Origin: Lachnospiraceae bacterium UBA3826
GTDB taxonomy: Bacteria > Bacillota > Clostridia > Lachnospirales > Lachnospiraceae
NCBI GenBank assembly: GCA_002393095.1
Contig: DGII01000036.1
Span: 1 to 64,000 of the forward strand
Reading direction: 5' to 3'
Length of the DNA stretch: 64,000 bases
The translations under genes were made by a program, and so were the position numbers. The notes below the pieces were generated by a model, which was given only the letters and a program-made list of their open reading frames with translations, was not told the DNA's origin and did no database searches. Shown here one piece after another: positions 43,983 to 52,031 of the stretch; the first letter of the stretch is position 1; the number at the start of each line of letters is the position of its first letter.

Positions 43983-46907
43983 TCAAACCTCTCTTCCGTC
44001 CCCTGCGGACCTGAATATATCCGTCAGGGTATTAACAAGTACATTAATATCTATAGGCTTGGCGATATGAGCGTTCATACCTGCCTCTTTCGCTTTCTTC
44101 ACATCCTCCGAGAAAGCGTTGGCTGTCATGGCTACTATCGGTATACTTGCCAAAACCTCATCCTCCAACCCTCTTATTGTTCTGGTGGCCTCATAACCAT
44201 CCATAACCGGCATCTGAATATCCATAAGCACACCATCAAAGTGTCCGTGCGGAGAGGTTCTTACCTTCTCAACCGCTTCCCGTCCATTCTCAGCGATCTC
44301 TACTACAAATCCCAGTCTCCTAAGTATCTTGAGCGCTATCTCCCTGTTGATGGCCACATCCTCCACAAGAAGCAGACGAAGCCCCGTAAAGTCCGCACCC
44401 TTATCGGGCTTATCGGCCTCGGCCTTACTTCCGGCAGGCTCAGGTGCGATACCGAATGTGAGCCTTACTATAAATTCCGTACCCTGTTCCGGTGCCGTAT
44501 CAACCTCTATGGTTCCTCCCATCAGATCAACGATACTCTTGGTTATGGCCATTCCCAGACCGCTTCCCTGAATACCGCTTACCGTAGAGGTTCTCTCCTG
44601 CTCGAATGCCTCGAAGACTCTGGCTGCGAACTCCTTGGTCATTCCTATACCGCTGTCCTTGACACGAAGCTCATATCTTCCGTGATCCTTATCATCATCC
44701 ATTATCTGCCATATGTTCACACTGACGGTTCCACCCTCAGGAGTGAATTTATACGCATTACTTAACAGATTCAGAAGCACTCTGTTCAGCCGGTTCTTGT
44801 CGCAATAGACGAACCTGTCCTTGATCTGTGAGGTATCCACCACGAAAGCTATGTCCTTCTCCCCCATCTGTGTAGCGAACATATCCCTAAGCTCTTCAAA
44901 GGTCTTCCTAAGGTCTATCGGAATAAGCTCAAGATCCATCTTACCTGTCTCTATACGGCTCATCTCCAGTACATCATTGATAAGCGCAAGGAGATGATAG
45001 CTTGATGTCTTGATCTTACCTAAGTACTCTCTCATACCGTTGAAATCCACATCCTTCTGCTCTGCCAGATTGATATAGCCTATAATGGCATTCATGGGAG
45101 TACGTATATCATGAGACATATTGGATAGGAAGGTAGATTTGGCGATGCTTCGCTCCTCTGCTACGCCCTTGGCTCTCTCCATCTGTCTCTCTCTCTTGGA
45201 TATGGTATTGTATATACTGAACATGATACCGAGGGATGCCAGAATAATGCACATCTGTATAATATTGTTACGGGTCTGTAGCCCTGATGCCATCTCTATC
45301 TGTGAATCTATATATGCCTTGGTAAGCTCCGTATTCTCCACCTTTCCTTCAGTTATATCCCTGTTCTCATAGTAGTCGCTTATGTTGCCTGTGATCTCCT
45401 TGGTCATATCATCATTGGCCTGCTTGATCCACATAAGAGATGTGAAGAATATGAGGAAAAGAAGTCCGATCCACACAACCGTAGACTTTCCGAATCTTCT
45501 CTCTTTATCCCTGCCGAACACATATCTGAAGAAGATAAATCCCAGTATACTCCAGAATGCGAGTATGAGATACGACTCCGTAGCCATGGCACCCACTGAC
45601 CATGACATGAAATAGAAGAAGAATATCACCGACATTATCAGTCCGATGATCCCTGTAGCAATGATCTTCCCATCCTTCTCCTTCCTTGCAAGCGTGAAAG
45701 CGGCAGCAGAGGTGTACGCATAGGCTATGGTTGCTCCGATGGTATTGACATCAACTATCCACCCTATGGCGGTGCGGCCTAAGAACGGGATCACCATGGA
45801 TATGCACATAAGGAACATCACCGCATTCTTAGGCGTTCCGTCTGTGCTCAAGGCACCGAACCACTTGGGCAGCATGCCATCCTCGGACATTGTATACATC
45901 AGTCTGCTGGCCGCTATGAAATTGCCCACAAGCCCTGTGATGACACCTGCAATGACTGTGAATGTCAGTATCACGAAGCCTGTAGTGCCCATTACGCTTT
46001 TGACCGAATAGAATACAGGCAGTCCTTCAAGACCACCGACCCCCGGAAGAGCCGCGATGTATTCACCCGTGCTGTTATACTGTGGCGGGACTACTGACGA
46101 AGTCAGACCCGACAGCAGCAGATACGCTATCATTCCGGTCAGTACCGATGTTCCCAATATGATTATCGATCTTTTAACAGGGAAGTCAAAGTCTTCCGTG
46201 GAATTGGATACGGATTCAAATCCCGCAAAAGCCCACGGTGTAAGGGCGATAATACTGCATATCTGCGATATGACCGGTCTTCCTGAAGCCGAGAAGCCAC
46301 TGTAGAGGTCTGTAAAGCTTTTATCAGACAAATCAAACACCGTAAAGGCACATATCACTATACCGGCAAGAAGAATGACAGCCAGTACTATCTGAATCGT
46401 TATGGCAAGTCTCTTACCGTACATACAGCAGCATCCGAAGACTGCAGTGATCACTACGGAGAGCAGTACCTCTCCCATATATATATCGTAGCCCAGTATC
46501 ACATAATGAAACCCGAACTGGAAAAGGGCACCGAAGAGCTTCCTGAATATAAGCGAGAGTGCTGTAGCGTTAGCCCAGATAATAGCTATATACACAAGCA
46601 TTAAAAACCATGCGCTTAAAAAGCCATGATCATATCCGAAAGCCTTGATCGTATATGTAAGTGTACCGCCGGCATCCGGATATCTGTTCATAAGATAGTG
46701 GTAATTCACACCTATAATGAACATAATAACCGCACCGATCATGATACCTACGGCAGTTCCTGCCGGACCCGCTAAGGGGAGAAAGGTTGTTCCCGGCATG
46801 ACGAAAGCGCCCCATCCCACAGCACAACCGAATGACAGTGCCCACACTGCCATCGGGGATAGGTACTTCTTAAGTCCGGATCTTTCTATATTATCCCGCC
46901 TGTCCAA
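43983..46907 (-). CDS. amino acid permease fused to a hybrid histidine kinase
   Basis: The 974-residue protein begins with a full 12-helix APC-superfamily transporter (about 10-460: VGWGAFVMPGTTFLPLAGPA, PWAFAGFESVSNSTEDFDFP), followed by two further helices flanking a short extracytoplasmic loop (about 470-570). Then come HisKA (FLSNMSHDIRTPMNAIIGY), ATPase (GSGLGMAITKSIVDLMGG) and a receiver (LLLVEDVAIN, VLMDIQMPVMDG, IAKPIDI). It is probably a transport-coupled amino acid sensor, comparable in design to the SLC5-kinase CbrA but with an APC module. Start codon is TTG with AGAGGG upstream. No DNA-binding output is included. Confidence 0.9.
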   Translation of the reverse strand: MDRRDNIERSGLKKYLSPMAVWALSFGCAVGWGAFVMPGTTFLPLAGPAGTAVGIMIGAVIMFIIGVNYHYLMNRYPDAGGTLTYTIKAFGYDHGFLSAWFLMLVYIAIIWANATALSLIFRKLFGALFQFGFHYVILGYDIYMGEVLLSVVITAVFGCCCMYGKRLAITIQIVLAVILLAGIVICAFTVFDLSDKSFTDLYSGFSASGRPVISQICSIIALTPWAFAGFESVSNSTEDFDFPVKRSIIILGTSVLTGMIAYLLLSGLTSSVVPPQYNSTGEYIAALPGVGGLEGLPVFYSVKSVMGTTGFVILTFTVIAGVITGLVGNFIAASRLMYTMSEDGMLPKWFGALSTDGTPKNAVMFLMCISMVIPFLGRTAIGWIVDVNTIGATIAYAYTSAAAFTLARKEKDGKIIATGIIGLIMSVIFFFYFMSWSVGAMATESYLILAFWSILGFIFFRYVFGRDKERRFGKSTVVWIGLLFLIFFTSLMWIKQANDDMTKEITGNISDYYENRDITEGKVENTELTKAYIDSQIEMASGLQTRNNIIQMCIILASLGIMFSIYNTISKRERQMERAKGVAEERSIAKSTFLSNMSHDIRTPMNAIIGYINLAEQKDVDFNGMREYLGKIKTSSYHLLALINDVLEMSRIETGKMDLELIPIDLRKTFEELRDMFATQMGEKDIAFVVDTSQIKDRFVYCDKNRLNRVLLNLLSNAYKFTPEGGTVSVNIWQIMDDDKDHGRYELRVKDSGIGMTKEFAARVFEAFEQERTSTVSGIQGSGLGMAITKSIVDLMGGTIEVDTAPEQGTEFIVRLTFGIAPEPAGSKAEADKPDKGADFTGLRLLLVEDVAINREIALKILRRLGFVVEIAENGREAVEKVRTSPHGHFDGVLMDIQMPVMDGYEATRTIRGLEDEVLASIPIVAMTANAFSEDVKKAKEAGMNAHIAKPIDINVLVNTLTDIFRSAGDGREV

Positions 46908-46926
46908 AGCTCTTCCCTCTCTTTAA

Positions 46927-47151
46927 TCAATGTCTGATATTACCCTGTTCCTGTTTATCCGATTTGTTCAATCCTTCACCCTTTATGTAGTATTCAAGCA
47001 GTCTGAGTACATATTCGGGAGCATGCCTGTTATCCCTCTCCCACTCCGTAACCGTACGATATGATATACCGAAAAGCTCACAGAACTGCTTCCTGTTCAT
47101 TCCTGTGGACTCACGTAATTCCTTTATCTTCTTCTGAGTGTTATTATCCAT
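46927..47151 (-). CDS. XRE-type helix-turn-helix regulator
   Basis: The 74-residue protein contains one helix-turn-helix: IKELRESTGMNRKQFCELFG, then ISYRTVTEWERDNRHAPEYV, and a short tail. The ATG at 47151 has GGAGG 5 bases upstream; a longer reading adds only a basic stretch without an SD. It precedes the permease-kinase gene by 19 bases and may regulate the operon. A toxin partner is absent, so an antitoxin role is unlikely. Confidence 0.85.
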   Translation of the reverse strand: MDNNTQKKIKELRESTGMNRKQFCELFGISYRTVTEWERDNRHAPEYVLRLLEYYIKGEGLNKSDKQEQGNIRH

Positions 47152-47284
47152 GCATTCCCTCCGTCTCCTGCATCCGGTCAACCTTGCATATCTTCGAAAA
47201 TCTCTAGTACTTATTAATGATACACTCTGTGTATTTTATCATATTACATATACAAAAAGAATAGACTTTTTTTTGATTTGAGTG

Positions 47285-47313
47285 TTGACAATCGTTTTTT
47301 AATTGTGTACAAT
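47285..47313 (+). promoter_or_regulatory. sigmaA promoter with overlapping palindrome, gpx-ohrR operon
   Basis: TTGACA-N17-TACAAT is almost perfect. ATTGT-GT-ACAAT (47302-47313) is a palindrome covering the -10, and ACAAT at 47288-47292 also mirrors ATTGT at 47302-47306. OhrR repressors bind AT-rich palindromes with TACAAT/ATTGTA cores, so this is a candidate operator for the OhrR-like gene at the end of the operon. The rest of the 228-base gap is AT-rich. Confidence 0.65.
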
Positions 47314-47379
47314 CTAATTGCAGCAAATCAAACCCATCCTTCTTACATGAAGGGTCAATGTAGAAACCGGAGGATAACT

Positions 47380-47919
47380 ATGAATTTATATGATTTTACT
47401 GTTAAAGCACGGGATGGCTCAGATGTTGCATTGTCTGATTTCAAGGGCAAGGTAGTCTTAGTGGTGAACACCGCTACAGGCTGCGGATTTACCCCCCAGT
47501 ATGATGAGCTTCAGGATATGTATGATGAGCTTAAGGATAAGGGCTTCGAGATCCTTGACTTCCCCTGCAACCAGTTCGCTAATCAGGCACCCGGAAGCGA
47601 TGAAGAGATCCACACCTTCTGCAGCGGCAGATACGGTATCACCTTCCCTCAGTACAGCAAGGTGGATGTCAACGGTGAGAATGCCATTCCTTTATTCAAA
47701 TGGCTCACAGAGAATACCAAGTTCGAGGGCTTCAACGGTCCCGCCAAGCTCATGCTCACTCCTATAGTCAAGAAGATGGATGCCGATTACAAGAACAACG
47801 GCAACGTTAAGTGGAACTTCACCAAGTTCGTCATAGATAAGAACGGTGAGATTGCCGGACGCTTCGAGCCTACGGCTGATTGTAAGGATGTTAAGGCTAA
47901 GGTTGAATCACTTTTATAA
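47380..47919 (+). CDS. glutathione peroxidase family protein
   Basis: These thiol peroxidases reduce hydroperoxides, in bacteria usually with thioredoxin. The 179-residue protein has the peroxidatic Cys in NTATGCGFTPQY (Cys form, not selenocysteine), the FPCNQF motif with Gln and the second Cys, and the C-terminal KWNFTKFVIDKNG motif with Trp and Asn. The ATG after GGAGG is chosen; upstream in-frame Mets lack an SD. It heads an operon with an OhrR-like regulator, which fits peroxide defence in an anaerobe. Confidence 0.94.
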   Translation: MNLYDFTVKARDGSDVALSDFKGKVVLVVNTATGCGFTPQYDELQDMYDELKDKGFEILDFPCNQFANQAPGSDEEIHTFCSGRYGITFPQYSKVDVNGENAIPLFKWLTENTKFEGFNGPAKLMLTPIVKKMDADYKNNGNVKWNFTKFVIDKNGEIAGRFEPTADCKDVKAKVESLL

Positions 47920-47931
47920 TTGCGTTTTAAG

Positions 47932-48005
47932 GCATCGGCGAATCTGAAATTCGCCTCGCGAGCCTAGCACAAGCATCAAAGATGCTATGGCTCGGCATGG
48001 AGGAT
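47932..48005 (+). promoter_or_regulatory. structured intergenic repeat, second copy
   Basis: Positions 47932-47965 are identical over 34 bases to 40849-40882 and include the GGCGAAT/ATTCGCC hairpin. A further hairpin GCATC-AAA-GATGC (47973-47985) lies between GAGCC (47960-47964) and GGCTC (47989-47993), which can pair. The SD context CTCGGCATGGAGGAT recurs exactly at 48319-48333 before the ohrR-like gene. Confidence 0.6.
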
Positions 48006-48009
48006 TAAT

Positions 48010-48300
48010 ATGTTTCATTATGATTACAGAACACAGGGTACATGCTCACAGCTTATAAGCTTTGATCTTGAGGATGATGTTGTCCGCAACATCTCCTTCA
48101 TGGGAGGCTGCAACGGCAATCTTAAGGCTGTATCCACACTTTGCGACGGTATGACCGTGGATCAGATAGAGAGCAAGCTTAAGGGAATACTGTGCGGTAG
48201 AAGACCTACCTCATGCGGAGACCAGTTTGCAAGAGCCGTCAGAGAAGGCTATAATGCATCTAAGGACCCTGACTACACGCCCGAAGCTGTTGCAGACTGA
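48010..48300 (+). CDS. TSCPD-domain protein (TIGR03905-like)
   Basis: The 96-residue protein matches the small stand-alone TSCPD family: GTCSQLISFDLEDDVVRNIS, FMGGCNGNLKAVSTLCDGM, LCGRRPTSCGDQFARAV. Related domains form the C-terminal Cys-rich part of some ribonucleotide reductases; the function of the free form is unknown. It contains several conserved Cys and lies between a peroxidase and a redox regulator, so a redox-linked role is possible. Confidence 0.85.
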   Translation: MFHYDYRTQGTCSQLISFDLEDDVVRNISFMGGCNGNLKAVSTLCDGMTVDQIESKLKGILCGRRPTSCGDQFARAVREGYNASKDPDYTPEAVAD

Positions 48301-48343
48301 CAGGGCTCCGATACTTTACTCGGCATGGAGGATAATTCTACAT

Positions 48344-48775
48344 ATGGGAGATAAGTACGACTGTTTAAAGCTTGACAATCAGATATGCTTTCCGCTATAT
48401 GCCTGTGCCAAGGAGATTGTGCGCAGATATAAGCCGCTGCTTGACAAGCTTGACCTGACTTATACACAATATATTACCATGATGGTCATGTGGGAGCATG
48501 AAAGGCTCAACGTCAAGGAACTTGGGAAGTATCTGTATCTGGATTCAGGTACACTCACACCACTGCTTAAGACACTGGAGAAAAAAGGGTACTTAAGCCG
48601 TACCCGTTCTGCGGATGACGAAAGGAACCTCATAATCACCATAACCGATAAGGGTATGGCTCTAAGAGATGCCGCCATAGAGGTGCCTTCTAAGATGGGT
48701 TCATGCTTTAACATGGAGCCTGAGGATGCGGCCACTCTCTACAGGCTGCTTCATAAGCTTATGGAAACATTCTGA
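48344..48775 (+). CDS. ohrR: OhrR-like MarR family redox repressor
   Basis: The 143-residue winged-helix protein starts KLDNQICFPLYACAKEIVRR, placing a Cys at residue 15, the reactive position of Bacillus OhrR. The DNA-binding core follows (LTYTQYITMMVMWEHERLNV, YLYLDSGTLTPLLKTLEKKG, RTRSADDERNLIITITDKG). OhrR represses peroxide-defence genes until its Cys is oxidised by organic hydroperoxide. Here the likely target is its own operon with the glutathione peroxidase. Cys7 may serve as a second thiol. Start ATG at 48344 follows a GGAGG about 10 bases upstream. Confidence 0.88.
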   Translation: MGDKYDCLKLDNQICFPLYACAKEIVRRYKPLLDKLDLTYTQYITMMVMWEHERLNVKELGKYLYLDSGTLTPLLKTLEKKGYLSRTRSADDERNLIITITDKGMALRDAAIEVPSKMGSCFNMEPEDAATLYRLLHKLMETF

Positions 48776-48786
48776 TCATTGGGATA

Positions 48787-49125
48787 TCAAAGCTCAGCAT
48801 CAAACTTGGCTTTGATATCCCACATTTTATTCAATAAAGGTGAATAATCGGTATCTGTCCGTGAGCGCAGAAGCTCGGTGATCTCACTTACGACATCATA
48901 TAACGGGGTAAGTGCCAGATTGGCAAGTACACCCTTTATTGCATGCGCCTCTTCAAAAGCCCCCTCCAGATCCTTCGCCTTCACCTTCTCATCTAAAGCC
49001 TTATACCGCTCCCCACTAAAGGCTTCGGGAATAAGTCCTAAGTAGAACTCCTCATCATTAAAGCATCTTTCAAGCCCCTCCGATGTATTGCATCCAAGTT
49101 CATTAAGCTTCTCTACTGTTATCAT
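48787..49125 (-). CDS. stand-alone HPt phosphotransfer protein
   Basis: The 112-residue helical protein has an HPt motif (EEAHAIKGVLANLAL, His near residue 63). It has no other domain and overlaps the end of the Rec-GGDEF-EAL gene by 23 bases. It could carry phosphate from a hybrid kinase to that receiver; no kinase is adjacent. Confidence 0.88.
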   Translation of the reverse strand: MITVEKLNELGCNTSEGLERCFNDEEFYLGLIPEAFSGERYKALDEKVKAKDLEGAFEEAHAIKGVLANLALTPLYDVVSEITELLRSRTDTDYSPLLNKMWDIKAKFDAEL

Positions 49126-50815
49126 ATTCTATCCTCTCCTTTATAAAATCGCTGAATCTGTCAGGATGTATGGGCTTGGAGAAATAGAAGCCCTGTATCA
49201 CATGAACCCCCGCCTGACGTAACAGCTCATACTGCTCCTTGAATTCAACCCCTTCAGCCACAACCGTCAGATTAAGATACTCCGCTATATCCATTATGAG
49301 TACCACCATACGAAGATCCTTGGGGTTGGTATGGATGTTCCTTATGAATCTCATATCAAGCTTAAGTACATCTATCGGAAGTGAAGACAGCATATTAAGC
49401 GATGAATATCCCGTACCGAAATCATCCATCTCTATCCTGAAGCCGGCACTCCTTAAGTCATTAACTACCTCTATGATCCTGTCGGAATCCTCGGTATATG
49501 CTGACTCCGTGACTTCAAGCATATACTCATCCGGTGTGATGCCTGCTTCCTTCACGATGTTCATGATCTCATCTATAAAGCCCGGCTCCAGCATATCTAT
49601 CCTTGATACGTTGACAGATACGGGGATAGTGATACCATATGTATTCTTCCACGCAGCTACCTGTGCTGCCGCTTCTCTCCAGACATATCTGTCAAGCTTC
49701 CTTATCATGCCGTTCTCTTCAAACAGTGGTATGAAATGTCCCGGACTTATCATGCCAAGCTCCGGATGCTGCCATCTTATGAGCGCTTCCGCGGATGTAA
49801 GATGAGGCACACCCTCCTGTATGGCCATCTTAGGCTGATAATAGACGACAAACTGTTTCTCGGAAAGCGCCTTCTCCATATCGGCCATGAGCCTCTCCGC
49901 ATATGCCTCCTTCTCCCTCATCTCAGAATCATAATATGCTATGTGCGCATTGTACTTGCCCTTTATACTGTTGCATGCAAGCAGGGCGCAATCCATCCTT
50001 CTGTGGATATCCAGCCTCCTGTTGACTCTGGGATATATGCCTACCCTTATACGTCCTCCGGCATCCTCAAGCTTATCCGATACATCGGTAACTATCTGTC
50101 TGAATATCTCCTCTATATAGTCCGTATGCGGCATGTATATATAGAACATATCCGCATGATATCTGCACGCTATTCCTCTGTTCTCCCTGACATAGCCCTT
50201 GACTGATGCCGCTATCTTCTTAAGGAGTTCATCACCGAAGGGACGGCCGTACATCTCATTAAGGACATGAAAGCGATTGATATTGATGACCACCGCATCC
50301 ATATCGGTATCCGGATAGTACTGATCGATCACTGTACAGTATTCCATGAAGAACTCCCTGTTGAAGAGACTTGTAAGCTCGTCATACTGAGTGGCGGACA
50401 CGATATTGATATTCTCATACAGTTGTATGGTCTTATTCACTCTTGCCAGTATAACCTCCGGCAGATCATATGGCTTGGGGATGAAATCAGCCGCTCCCAT
50501 ATTAAGGCTCTTGACCTCTGCGCTCTTCTCTGATGTGAGGACGATCACAGGGATATGCTTAAGATTCACATCATTCTCTATGAGTGAAAGCAGCTCATAT
50601 CCGTCCATCACCGGCATCAGAAGGTCCAAAAGCACAAGTGAAAGTGTATCCTGATTATCCAATATTACAGTAAGCGCTTCTCTGCCGTTAGAGGCCTCCA
50701 GTATCTCATAAGAGCCTTCAAGCATCTTCTCAAGCATCTTGCGGTTTACAGCCTCATCATCAACCACAAGTACCTTACGCTTAATCTTAAGTCTGTTCTC
50801 CATAAATTCTTTCAT
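49103..50815 (-). CDS. response regulator with degenerate GGDEF and intact EAL domain
   Basis: The 570-residue protein has a receiver (VLVVDDEAVN, VLLDLLMPVMDG, IPKPYD), a GGDEF-like domain (YDELTSLFNREFF) and an EAL phosphodiesterase domain. The GGDEF signature is lost (RYHADMF at the site), so no diguanylate cyclase activity is expected. The EAL domain keeps its catalytic set: SAEALIRWQHP, VSVNVSR, LEVTES, MDDFGTGYSSL, LKLDMRF, AEGVE and QGFYFSKP. It should hydrolyse cyclic di-GMP under phosphorylation control. Start chosen at the ATG with GGAGA SD. Confidence 0.93.
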   Translation of the reverse strand: MKEFMENRLKIKRKVLVVDDEAVNRKMLEKMLEGSYEILEASNGREALTVILDNQDTLSLVLLDLLMPVMDGYELLSLIENDVNLKHIPVIVLTSEKSAEVKSLNMGAADFIPKPYDLPEVILARVNKTIQLYENINIVSATQYDELTSLFNREFFMEYCTVIDQYYPDTDMDAVVININRFHVLNEMYGRPFGDELLKKIAASVKGYVRENRGIACRYHADMFYIYMPHTDYIEEIFRQIVTDVSDKLEDAGGRIRVGIYPRVNRRLDIHRRMDCALLACNSIKGKYNAHIAYYDSEMREKEAYAERLMADMEKALSEKQFVVYYQPKMAIQEGVPHLTSAEALIRWQHPELGMISPGHFIPLFEENGMIRKLDRYVWREAAAQVAAWKNTYGITIPVSVNVSRIDMLEPGFIDEIMNIVKEAGITPDEYMLEVTESAYTEDSDRIIEVVNDLRSAGFRIEMDDFGTGYSSLNMLSSLPIDVLKLDMRFIRNIHTNPKDLRMVVLIMDIAEYLNLTVVAEGVEFKEQYELLRQAGVHVIQGFYFSKPIHPDRFSDFIKERIEYDNSREA

Positions 50816-50937
50816 TAATGATCTCCATTGCATTCTTCTGTCATGATCTCAATAGTCTGTTATTACAGTATTAATAACACAATTATATGTTTTTTCGGTA
50901 ATATTCTCAACATCTTTCGATAATTATCAGTAATTTA

Positions 50938-50966
50938 TTGTCATTTTTTTATAAATTGTGTAGAAT
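50938..50966 (+). promoter_or_regulatory. sigmaA promoter of the Rec-HPt operon
   Basis: TTGTCA-N17-TAGAAT matches 5 of 6 bases in each element at ideal spacing, about 30 bases before the gene. The SD GGAGG lies at 50977-50981, a somewhat long 12 bases from the ATG. The rest of the divergent gap is AT-rich with no clear promoter towards the EAL gene. Confidence 0.65.
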
Positions 50967-50993
50967 AAGATAGTGTGGAGGTAGTGTGCCTTA

Positions 50994-52031
50994 ATGTATG
51001 GTTTACGGCCCAGCGCTCTGGTGGTGGACGATGAGCGTGTCAATTTGCTTATATTGGAAAAGCTGCTTCGGGGAATGGGAGTAGATGTGACCGGTGCTTC
51101 AAGCGGACGTGAATGCCTGACTCTGTGCGAGAGCAACAGATATGATTATGTATTCCTTGATCAGAGGATGCCCGGTCTTACAGGTACCGATACCATGACT
51201 AACCTTAAGCAGATCTTCTCTGCCTGCGGTATAAGCACTCCTATCATATGTGTGACGGGTCTTAACGGCAAGGAGGATCGCATCAGGCTTTTGGCAGAAG
51301 GCTTCACTGACTATCTTGCCAAGCCTGTGGATAAGAAGCACTTAGAGCAGATACTTGCCAAGTACACTCCCGTAGGTAAGACTATCATAAGCGTAGAGGA
51401 TGAGGATGAGCTTGACGATCTGCCTAACTGGATAGGCGACTTAAGGGAGGTGGATGCCACTCACGGTATCAGGCATTGCGGTTCCGCCTCTGAGTTCCTT
51501 ACCATCCTTGGTATATTCCGCAATTCCATCGAGGAGAAATCAATGCGGATCGAGGAGCTTTTTAAAGAAAGCAACTGGGAAGATCTGGGCATACTGGTAC
51601 ATTCCCTTAAGAGCACCTCAAGGGCTGTGGGCGCACTTGAGATATCGGATGTATGCATGATACTTGAGACCGCCTGTAATCAGGGCAACATCCCTCTGCT
51701 TAACGGACTTACACCGAAGCTGCTTGCCAAGTACAGGGATCTGGGCAGGCATATTCAGGAATTGAGCGGCAGAGCGGATGATAAATCGGATCTTAAGGAC
51801 ATAACCTATGAGGAGCTTAAGGAGGCCAACAGCTCCATAAGAGAGCTCATAGATCATTACGATTACGGCAGTATAGAGATTATCATGGAATCCCTTGAAG
51901 AGTACAATATACCGCATGAATGGCGGGTATACTTCGATGGACTTAATCGTCATTTTAATAGAATGAATTGGGAAGGAGCCCGTTCTCTTATGAATGAGTT
52001 CGGGGAGTTGCACTTATCGGACAATGAGTAA
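50994..52031 (+). CDS. receiver-HPt phosphorelay protein
   Basis: The 345-residue protein has a receiver (residues 8-122: LVVDDERVN, phospho-Asp 56 in VFLDQRMPGLTG, LAKPVD) and an HPt domain (about 165-255, His203 in LVHSLKSTSRAVGAL). About 85 further helical residues follow. There is no catalytic or DNA-binding domain, so it should relay phosphate to other receivers, including possibly the Rec-EAL protein encoded divergently. It overlaps the next gene by 8 bases. Confidence 0.9.
   Translation: MYGLRPSALVVDDERVNLLILEKLLRGMGVDVTGASSGRECLTLCESNRYDYVFLDQRMPGLTGTDTMTNLKQIFSACGISTPIICVTGLNGKEDRIRLLAEGFTDYLAKPVDKKHLEQILAKYTPVGKTIISVEDEDELDDLPNWIGDLREVDATHGIRHCGSASEFLTILGIFRNSIEEKSMRIEELFKESNWEDLGILVHSLKSTSRAVGALEISDVCMILETACNQGNIPLLNGLTPKLLAKYRDLGRHIQELSGRADDKSDLKDITYEELKEANSSIRELIDHYDYGSIEIIMESLEEYNIPHEWRVYFDGLNRHFNRMNWEGARSLMNEFGELHLSDNE

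Noticed and set aside
46927..47181. Small XRE protein as an antitoxin
   Set aside because: No toxin-like partner is adjacent; the neighbours are the permease-kinase and a divergent peroxidase operon.
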